Shown piece after piece: positions 38,001 through 45,700 of a DNA stretch of 64,000 nt. The notes below the pieces were generated by a model. It saw only the letters and a program-made list of their open reading frames with translations, ran no database searches and was not told where the DNA came from. The stretch comes from J095 sp964517605 (lineage in GTDB: Bacteria; Chloroflexota; Anaerolineae; 4572-78; J111), in assembly GCA_964517605.1 (NCBI GenBank), contig CAZFCE010000021.1, positions 1 to 64,000 on the forward strand, read 5' to 3'. A program made the translations under genes and the position numbers. Positions within the stretch are counted from its first letter, which is position 1, and every line of letters begins with the position of its first letter.

Positions 38001-41000
38001 CCGGCGTACCTGGAAATGGCGCTGGCTGCCAGCGAGGCCGTTGGTCGCCCCGGCCCGTATGAAATTGCCAATTTTACTATTCACGAGGCGTTTGTGCTGC
38101 CGGAAGAAGGGCTGCACACCGCTCAAATCATTATTCAGCCGGAAGAAAATGGCCGGGCCGATTTTCAAATCATCGGTTTGGAGGCCGGCGAGCAGTGGAC
38201 GGCGCATGCCGGCGGCAGTTTGGCGCGTTTGGCCGGGGCCGCTCCGGTAATGCCCTTAGATTTGGCCGCGATTCAGGCGCGTTGCGCCGAAGAAATATCC
38301 GGCAGCGATTATTATGAGCGGCTGCGCGATTTGGGCCTGGAATTTGGCGTGGGCTTTCGTGGCATCAACCGCCTGTGGCGGCGCGATGGCGAAGCGCTGG
38401 GCCTGGTGCAACTGCCGGAAATGCTGCTGGCCGAGGCGGAAACTTATCACCTGCACCCGGCTTTGCTGGACGCCTGTTTTCATTTGTTGGGCGCGCCGCT
38501 GGCTGCCGGAGTTGATACCGCCTACTTGCTCATCAGCATTGAGCGGTTCCGGTTGTACCGGTCACCGGGTACGCAGCTTTGGAACCACACCACGCTGCAA
38601 CCGGGCGACCCGGCCAACAAAGAGATTTTTACCGGCCACGTGCGCCTGTTTAACTCGGAGGGGCAACTGGTAGCCGAAGTTGAAGGGTTGCACTTAAAAC
38701 GGGCTGGCCGCGAGGCGCTGTTGCACGCCATCCGGCGGCGGCCTGATGACTGGCTGTACCAGGTGGAATGGCAACCGGCAACGGCTGCGCCGCTGCCCGC
38801 GCCCGCCGTTTTGGCCGGCGAGGTCGCGCCCCGGCTGGCCGAGTTGAGCGCCCGCCATCGCCTGGCCGAATACGGGGAGTTAGCGCCGCAATTTGATAAA
38901 TTGTGTGCGGCTTATGTGGTGGCGGCTTTGCGGCAGCTAGGCTGGGAGTTTTTGCCGGGCGAGCGCGTTTTGGCGGAAACTCTGGCTGTTCGGCTGGGGG
39001 TAGCCGAGCGGCACCGCCGCCTGTTTAACCGCCTGCTCAATCTGCTGGCCGAGGATGGCTGGTTGGCCCCTGCCGGCGCTGGCTGGCAGGTTAGCCGTTC
39101 GCCGGAAACCGTTAATCCGGCGGTGATTTTGCCCGGCCTGTTGGCGGCATACCCGGCTTACGCCACCGAGTTGAGCCTGACGGATCGTTGCGGCGGGCAG
39201 TTGGCTGCCGTGCTGCAAGGAGCGCAGGACCCGTTGCACCTGCTCTTTCCCGATGGTTCGTTGGCCGAAACCGAGCGGTTGTATCAGGATTCGCCGTTTG
39301 CCCGCGCCTACAACACCCTGATGGCGCACACCGTTACGGCGATTTTGGCCCGGTTGCCCCAAAACCGGCCCGTGCGCATTTTAGAAATCGGGGCCGGAAC
39401 CGGCGCAACCACCAGCTATATTTTACCGGCGCTACCGCCGGAGCGGGTGGAGTATGTTTTTACCGACCTGTCGCCGCTGTTCACCAGCCGGGCCGCCGAA
39501 AAGTTTAAAGACTATCCGTTTGTGCAGTATCGGCTGCTGGATATTGAACTTGATCCGGCCAACCAGGGTTTGGCCAATCAACAGTTTGATTTGATTATCG
39601 CCGCCAACGTGGTGCACGCCACCGCCAGTTTGGAGCAAACTTTAGCCCACGCCCGCCAACTTTTAACGCCGCACGGGGTATTGCTGCTGTTGGAAGGCGC
39701 GGAGCCGCAACGCTGGGTAGACCTGACGTTTGGCTTAACCGAGGGCTGGTGGAAATTTGCCGACCACGCCTGGCGGCTTGATTATCCGCTGCTTGCGCCG
39801 GATCGCTGGCTGGAACTTTTGCGGGCGCAAGGCTGGGCGGAAACAGCCGTTATCCCGGCGGTTGATAAAGCCGGTAACCAGCCCAATCAGGTGATTATTC
39901 TGGCGCAGGCCGCGCCATCGCCCGGCAATTGGTTAATTCTGGCCGATAAATTGGGTGTGGGCCGAGAATTGGCGGTGCAGCTTGAACAGCGCGGCGACCG
40001 GTGCGCGCTGGTTGAGCCGGAGCGGGTTAATCCGGCGGCCCCCGCTGATTTTTTGCGGTTGGTCAATGAGGCGTTGCCGGTGGGCGGGCCGCCATGCCTG
40101 GGCATCATCCATTTGTGGAGCCTGAATAATAACCTTCCCTCCGAAAGTTTGACCGGCGCGGATTTGGCGGCGGCGCAAGTGCTGGCTTGCGGCAGCGCGG
40201 TGCATTTGGTGCAAGCTCTGGCCGAACGGGAAATTGACGCGCCGTTGTGGCTGGTAACCGGCGGCGCTCAACCGGCGGGCGGTTTGCCGGCGGCGCAACT
40301 GGCGGTGGCCCAAACTCCGTTGTGGGGCCTGGGCCGGGTGATTGCTCTGGAACAGCCCAACCGGTGGGGCGGCCTGATTGATTTGGATGCAACCGCCGGC
40401 CCGGCGGAACAGGCCGCTCAATTGCTGGCCGAAATTAGCCGGCCCGATGGCGAAGATCAAATTGCCTGGCGCGGCGGGCAGCGTTATCTGGCCCGCTTGA
40501 TTCGGGCGGCGCAACTCAAATCTCAACCGGCGGCTATTCGGGGGGATGCGGCTTACCTGATTACCGGCGGTTTGGGCGGCCTGGGGCTAAAAGTGGCGCA
40601 CTGGCTGGCCGGGCAGGGCGCGCGTTACCTGGTACTGACCGGTCGGCACGGCCTGCCGGAGCGGAACCTCTGGCCCGATTTGCCGCCGGATAGCCGGGCC
40701 GCTCATCAGGTGGCGGCCATCCGGGCGATAGAAGATATGGGAGCCACGGTGGTCGTTGAGGCCGTTGACGTGAGCGATGCGGCGCAAATGGAATCTTTGT
40801 TTGCCAAATTTGGCCATACTGCGCCGCCTTTGCGCGGCATAATCCACACGGCGGCGGTTTTGGGCGCTCAGGCGATTACCCGGTTGTCTCTGGCGGATTT
40901 ATTGGCTATGTTCAGCCCCAAAATAACCGGAACGTGGCTGCTGCACCAACTCAGCCAGGAGCTAAACCTGGACTTTTTGGCGCTGTTCTCGTCAACCACC

Positions 41001-41810
41001 GCTCTGTGGGGATCGCGGGATTTGGGCCATTATGCCGCCGCCAATGCTTTTTTAGACGGATTGGCGCATTACCGCCGCGCTATAAATTTACCGGCCATCA
41101 GCTTTAATTGGGGAACCTGGGATGAAATGCGCGTGGCCTCTACCGCCGAACAGCAGCGAGTTGCTCAGTTTGGGTTGGGGCGCATGCCGGCTGACCAGGC
41201 GTTGTTGTGTTTGGGCGAATTTTTGGGCGGTAATTTGCCTCAACTGGCGGTGGCGGCAGTTGATTGGGCAGTGTTAAAACCGGCTTACGAAGCCCGGCGG
41301 CGGCGGCCTTTTTTGCAGGCGATGGCCGCGCCCGCTTCCGCCCTCAAAATGGAGCCGTCCGGCGCGCCGGCGGCTGGTCCCGCCCAATCCGGTTCGGAAT
41401 TGTTGCGCGATTGGGCCGCCGCCCGGCCTGAACAGCGGCCCAATATTCTGGCGGCGCACCTGCGGCGGGCTGTGGCCGGGGTGTTGGGCATTGACCCCGC
41501 CCAGCCCATCGAACCGGAAAAGGGTTTGTTTGATTTGGGGCTGGATTCGCTGATGGCGCTGGAATTAAAAAACCGGCTGGAGGTGTTGGTAGAAACAACC
41601 TTGCCTTCTACCCTCATTTTTAACTACCCCACCATCGCCGATTTGGCTCAATACCTGGCCACGCTGCTCCCCGGCCTGCCGCCGGCAGCGAGCGAGGCCG
41701 CGGTTGTGCCACCGGACTCCGCCGGCACTGGCGACGGTTTGCCTCTGGATGACCTTTCGGAGGATGATTTGGCGGCGCTACTTTTAAAGAAGTTGGAGCA
41801 GCTTCAATAA
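35079..41810 (+). CDS. PKS6: type I PKS, KS-AT-DH-MT-KR-ACP
   Basis: Module of 2243 residues. ATG 35079 overlaps the end of PKS5 by 14 bp and has GGAG at 35065-35068; a longer TTG-initiated version from 35043 is unlikely. KS has Cys210. AT has Ser656 in GHSAGE and the loop IAGH (His761), unlike the malonyl ATs of PKS3, 5 and 7. DH has His964 in HRIYGLAILP and LLDACFH, with FGVGFRG in place of YGPxFQG. C-methyltransferase has LEIGAGTGA from about 1435, then ANVVHAT and FGLTEGWWKF. There is no ER. KR has LITGGLGGLG near 1826 and Tyr1985 in LGHY, with no LDD motif and a Trp 8 residues before the Tyr (FSSTTALWG), so A-type, unlike every other KR here. ACP has Ser2157. Expected outcome is an alpha-methyl alkene. 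The docking tail is LSEDDLAALLLKKL. Confidence 0.95.
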   Translation: MATTSFIERISQLSPKRLALLAVDLQNKLEAAERQHHEPIAIIGMACRFPGESNSPEAFWQLLQNGVDAITEVPATRWPVDEYYDANPDAAGKVSTRWGGFIDGVDTFDPQFFGISPREAVSMDPQQRLVLEVGWEALEHANYAPDKLAGSRTGVFIGICNNDYYQLSNKAGVDSLDTYSATGSAHSVASGRLSYVLGLQGPSLSVDTACSSSLVAIHLAVQSLRQGECNMAIAGGVNVLASVEVTVALSKGHMLAADGRCKAFDAAADGFVRAEGCGLVVLKGLAQAVADGDNILAVIRGAAINQDGRSNGLTAPNGPSQEAVIRAALADAGVEPHEIGYVETHGTGTSLGDPIEAQALGAALGPGRSPERPLLIGSVKTNIGHLESAAGVAGLIKLVLALQHQEIPPHLHLQKLNPYIPWAELPLSIPTRRTPWLDRRLAGISSFGFSGTNVHLIIEEAPVRPPATPEIERPLHLLALSARSKTALAALAARFEQDLAHRPEIQLAEVCLSANTGRAHFEHRLTVAASEPAEARALLAAYRQEQPAAGLWSGQAGPRRPEVAFLFTGQGAQYEHMGRQLYETQPLFRRILDQCDELLRPYLPRPLLSVLYPAAGQPSPLNETAYTQPALFAIEYALAELWRSWGIEPAVVLGHSAGEYTAACVAGIFSLEDGLKLIAERGRLMQAAGAQQPGAMATVFAGEARVAAALAPYVGRATIAAINGPEHVVISGEEANVQAVLNDLRADRIRNRRLAISIAGHSPLMDSILAEFETVAAGVQYAAPRIGLVSGVTGQLVAGQEMATAAYWRLNLRQPVQFYPAMQTLNEHGYRLFVEAGPNPTLIELGQHCLPAGSGVWLPSLRAGHNDWSQLFNALSNLYVRGAAVDWAGFEQPYRRGRRRLPLPTYPFEKTRYWIKPTPPKPADPPRPTVKNPLLGRQLRSPAIRSTIFEAELGATWPLFLDHHRIYGLAILPSPAYLEMALAASEAVGRPGPYEIANFTIHEAFVLPEEGLHTAQIIIQPEENGRADFQIIGLEAGEQWTAHAGGSLARLAGAAPVMPLDLAAIQARCAEEISGSDYYERLRDLGLEFGVGFRGINRLWRRDGEALGLVQLPEMLLAEAETYHLHPALLDACFHLLGAPLAAGVDTAYLLISIERFRLYRSPGTQLWNHTTLQPGDPANKEIFTGHVRLFNSEGQLVAEVEGLHLKRAGREALLHAIRRRPDDWLYQVEWQPATAAPLPAPAVLAGEVAPRLAELSARHRLAEYGELAPQFDKLCAAYVVAALRQLGWEFLPGERVLAETLAVRLGVAERHRRLFNRLLNLLAEDGWLAPAGAGWQVSRSPETVNPAVILPGLLAAYPAYATELSLTDRCGGQLAAVLQGAQDPLHLLFPDGSLAETERLYQDSPFARAYNTLMAHTVTAILARLPQNRPVRILEIGAGTGATTSYILPALPPERVEYVFTDLSPLFTSRAAEKFKDYPFVQYRLLDIELDPANQGLANQQFDLIIAANVVHATASLEQTLAHARQLLTPHGVLLLLEGAEPQRWVDLTFGLTEGWWKFADHAWRLDYPLLAPDRWLELLRAQGWAETAVIPAVDKAGNQPNQVIILAQAAPSPGNWLILADKLGVGRELAVQLEQRGDRCALVEPERVNPAAPADFLRLVNEALPVGGPPCLGIIHLWSLNNNLPSESLTGADLAAAQVLACGSAVHLVQALAEREIDAPLWLVTGGAQPAGGLPAAQLAVAQTPLWGLGRVIALEQPNRWGGLIDLDATAGPAEQAAQLLAEISRPDGEDQIAWRGGQRYLARLIRAAQLKSQPAAIRGDAAYLITGGLGGLGLKVAHWLAGQGARYLVLTGRHGLPERNLWPDLPPDSRAAHQVAAIRAIEDMGATVVVEAVDVSDAAQMESLFAKFGHTAPPLRGIIHTAAVLGAQAITRLSLADLLAMFSPKITGTWLLHQLSQELNLDFLALFSSTTALWGSRDLGHYAAANAFLDGLAHYRRAINLPAISFNWGTWDEMRVASTAEQQRVAQFGLGRMPADQALLCLGEFLGGNLPQLAVAAVDWAVLKPAYEARRRRPFLQAMAAPASALKMEPSGAPAAGPAQSGSELLRDWAAARPEQRPNILAAHLRRAVAGVLGIDPAQPIEPEKGLFDLGLDSLMALELKNRLEVLVETTLPSTLIFNYPTIADLAQYLATLLPGLPPAASEAAVVPPDSAGTGDGLPLDDLSEDDLAALLLKKLEQLQ

Positions 41811-41817
41811 TCCGGCT

Positions 41818-42699
41818 ATGATACCTGATGCTTTTGCCTTTGTTACCCGCAGAAAATATATTGACGCTGTTTTGTTAATGATTATCTCGGTGTTTCTGTG
41901 GGCGGCGATAGAAATTATTGGCGGGCTGATACCGGGGCCGTATTCGGCTTACCAAACCGTTTGGATTCGGTACGGAACGCACCTGCTGTTCATGCTGACC
42001 ATATTGGGGCCGCGTTACAAAACCCGGCTGTTTTTTACCCGTCGCCCGGTGCGGCAATGGCTACGCTCGCTGTTAATGTTGGGAATGCCCATCTTCTTTA
42101 TTATGGGCGTTTCTAAATTGCCGTTAAAGGATGTTCTGGCTGTTTTTTGGGTTTCGCCGCTGCTGGTAATGGGATTGTCCATTTTTTTACTGGGCGAGAC
42201 AATCCGCCCCACTCACTGGCTGGCAACATGGCTGGGCCTGGGGGGAGTATTGATGATGTTACGCCCCAACTTGGGGATATTAACCTGGCAGGTTGTGCTG
42301 CCGCTGGGAATGGCCTTTTGTTTTGGCCTGTATTTGGTAATGACGCGGCAAATGCGCACCGAAGATACCTTGGCCAGCCTGTTTTATACCGCTGCCGGCG
42401 TTTTTATTCTGTTAAGCTTTGGCCTGCCCTTGTTTTGGCAGCCGTTGGCCATCAAATCCGGCTTGATGATGGCGTTAATCGGGCTGATTGGTTTTTTGGT
42501 GTTATTCACGTTGGATAAAAGCCTGGAACTGGCTCCGGCCTCAATTGTTGCGCCATTTACTTACACCCAACCCATCTGGTTGGCGGGGCTAACTTACCTG
42601 TTAACCGGCCAGTTGCCCGGCAAGTTGGCCGCGTTGGGAATTGTTGTGATTGTTGGTAGCGCCCTTTATCTGCTTAAGGATTTGCCGGTACCGGCTTAA
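41818..42699 (+). CDS. EamA/DMT-family membrane transporter
   Basis: A 293-residue protein with about ten hydrophobic segments across its length and the two-fold EamA arrangement; the first half ends near GVLMMLRPNLG, and the second contains the typical late AxIVAPFTYTQP segment. Family members move metabolites such as amino acids, nucleotides or drugs across the inner membrane. It begins 7 bp after PKS6 and ends 22 bp before PKS7, so it belongs to the PKS transcript. A role in intermediate or product movement, or in supplying a precursor, is inferred only from position. The ribosome-binding site is weak. Confidence 0.85.
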   Translation: MIPDAFAFVTRRKYIDAVLLMIISVFLWAAIEIIGGLIPGPYSAYQTVWIRYGTHLLFMLTILGPRYKTRLFFTRRPVRQWLRSLLMLGMPIFFIMGVSKLPLKDVLAVFWVSPLLVMGLSIFLLGETIRPTHWLATWLGLGGVLMMLRPNLGILTWQVVLPLGMAFCFGLYLVMTRQMRTEDTLASLFYTAAGVFILLSFGLPLFWQPLAIKSGLMMALIGLIGFLVLFTLDKSLELAPASIVAPFTYTQPIWLAGLTYLLTGQLPGKLAALGIVVIVGSALYLLKDLPVPA

Positions 42700-42721
42700 G
42701 GTTTACGGAAAGGAAGGCTAT

Positions 42722-45700
42722 ATGTCAGGAGACCCCCAACAGATAGACCGGCGGGTATTATTACAAAACGCAATGGCCGCGGTTGATAAACTCCAGGCCA
42801 AACTGGATGCCGTGGAACGGGCCAAATCCGAACCGATTGCCATAATTGGCCTGAGTTGCCGCTTTCCGGGCGGGGCCAACAGCCCCGAAGCCTACTGGGA
42901 ATTGTTGCAAAATGGCCGGGATGTCATTAGCCGGGTTCCGGCTGGCCGGTGGACGGTAGATATTGAGTCCGCCCCGGAATTAGCCGGCGCTTCGTGGTAT
43001 GGCGGTTTTCTTGACCAGGTTGATCAATTTGACCCGCAGTTTTTTGGGATTGCTCCCCGTGAAGCCGAAACCATGGACCCGCAGCAGCGGTTGGTGCTGG
43101 AAGCAAGCTGGGAAGCGTTGGAACGGGCGGGGTTGCCGCCCGACAAACTAAAAGGCAGCCGTACCGGCATGTTTATTGGCGTAACCACCAATGATTACGC
43201 TCAGCTTTCGCGGGAAGGCGGCCCGGCTACCATGGATGTTTACACCGCCACCGGCAGCGCCCTCAACGTTATTCCGGGCCGGGTGGCGTATACGCTGGGG
43301 CTGCAAGGGCCGAGCATGGCCGTTGATACGGCGTGTTCGTCTTCGCTGGTGGCGGTACACTTGGCGTGCCAATCCCTGCGTTCCGGCGAGAGCGAGTTGG
43401 CGTTAGCCGGCGGTGTTAACACGCTACTGGCTCCGGAGGCATTTGTTTGTTTTTCTAAATGGGGCATGATGGCTCCCGATGGCCGCTGCAAAACCTTTGA
43501 CAGCCGGGCCGATGGGTTTGTGCGGGGCGAAGGCTGCGGGGTGATTGTTTTAAAACGGCTATCGGATGCGCTGGCCGCTCAGGATAACATTCTGGCGCTC
43601 ATTTTGGGATCAGCCGTAAACCAGGATGGCCGTAGTAGCGGCCTGACGGTTCCCAACGGGCTGGCGCAGCAGGCCGTTATCCGGCAGGCGTTGGCCAGCG
43701 CCCGGCTCCGTCCGGCTGAAATCAGTTACGTTGAAGCCCACGGCACCGGCACTTCGCTGGGCGATCCCATCGAAATAGAGGCGTTGGCCGCCGTGCTGGG
43801 CGAAGGCCGCGCCGCCGAACAACCGCTGGCGGTGGCTTCGGTTAAAACAAATATCGGCCACCTGGAATCGGCGGCGGGCATTGCCGGGCTGATAAAGGTG
43901 GTTTTGGCCATGCAACACCAGGAATTGCCGCCCCATTTGCACTTACAAAAACGCAGCCCGCAGATTCCCTGGCCTAACTTTCCCATCCAAATCCCCACCG
44001 AGCGGCAACCCTGGACCGCGCCCGCCGGAACGCGCCTGGCCGGAGTAAGCGCCTTTGGCTTTAGCGGTACCAACGCTCACGTTATTTTACAAGACGCACC
44101 CCAGCCGGAACCGGTTCCGATTGAAGCTCAACCGGAGCGCCCGGTTCATGGGCTAATGTTATCGGCCAAAACCGAGCCGGCGCTGCGCCAGCTAGCCGCT
44201 CGATTGGGGCAACATCTGGCGGAGCAACCTGCCATAGCGCCGGGCGATGTGGCCTATACGGTTAACACGGGCCGGGTTCAGTTTAATCACCGGTTGGCCG
44301 TTGCCGCCGCTTCTACCGCCGAGTTTAGCCAAAAACTAACGGGCTGGTCAACCGGCGAAAATCCCGCCGGTTTGGTCAGTGGTCAGCCCGCCGCCGGTCG
44401 CCAGCCCCGGATTGCTTTTTTGTTTACCGGGCAGGGGGCGCAATACGCGCAAATGGCCCGCCAATTGTACCAAACCCAGCCGTTTTTCCGCCGCATTCTG
44501 GAACAATGCGATGAACTGTTGCGGCCTTACCTGCCCCGGCCTTTGTTGAGCGTGCTCTACCCGGAAGCCGGCCAGCCGCCATTGCTGGACGAAACCGCCT
44601 ACACTCAGCCGGCATTATTCGCCATAGAATACGCCCTGGCCGAGTTGTGGCGGTTGTGGGGCGTGAAACCGGCGGTGGTGCTGGGCCACAGTGTGGGCGA
44701 GTATGTGGCCGCCGGTGTGGCTGGCGTTTTTAGTTTGGAAGATGGCCTGAAATTGATTGCCGAACGCGGGCGGTTAATGCAAGCCCTGCCCGCCGGCGGC
44801 AAAATGGCCGCCGTATTTGCCGCCGAAGCGCAAGTGCGGGCCGCCGTGGCTCCGTTTGCCCAAGCGGTGGCGGTGGCGGCGATTAATGGGCCGGAAAATA
44901 TTGTTATTTCCGGGGCGGGCGAGGCGGTGCAAACCATTCTGTCCAACCTGGTCGCCGAGGGCGTCAAATCGCAACCGCTGGTGGTGTCGCATGCGTTTCA
45001 TTCACCGTTGATGGAGCCAATGCTGGCCAATTTTGGCCGGGCGGCAACTGCGGTAAAATACAACGCGCCCCACCTTGATTTGATTTCTAATGTAACCGGC
45101 CAACTGGCCGGCCCGGAAGTAGCCACTGCGGCCTACTGGCAACAGCATGTGCTCGCTCCGGTGCAGTTTGCTGGCGGAATCCGGGCTTTGGCTGGCCAGG
45201 ATATTGATGCGTTTTTAGAGATTGGCCCCAAACCAACCCTGTTAAGCCTGGCCCGGCGCTGCCTGCCGGATGACGACCGGCTGTGGCTGCCTTCATTGCG
45301 GGCGGGCCGGGCTGATTGGGAGCAAATGCTCGATAGTTTGCTGGCGTTGCACGCACGCGGCCAGGAGATTGACTGGGCCGGTTTTGAGCAGGGCTATCCG
45401 CGCCGCCACAGGTTGCCGTTGCCCACGTATCCCTTTCAGCGGCGGCGGTATTGGCTTGAACCCAAAACGGCTAAAGCAACCACGGCTCAACCGGCGGTTT
45501 ATGCCGGTAAACCGGGCCGGCATCCGTTGTTGGGCGCGCGGCTGGATTTGGCCGCCTGGCCCGGAACTTACGTTTGGCAGGGCCAACTGGATTTAAGGCG
45601 GCTATCGTTTTTTTACGATCACCGTGTTCAGGATACGGCGATATTTCCGGCAACAGCTTATATTGAAATGGCCCTGGCCGCTGCCGCCGAGGTTTGGGGG

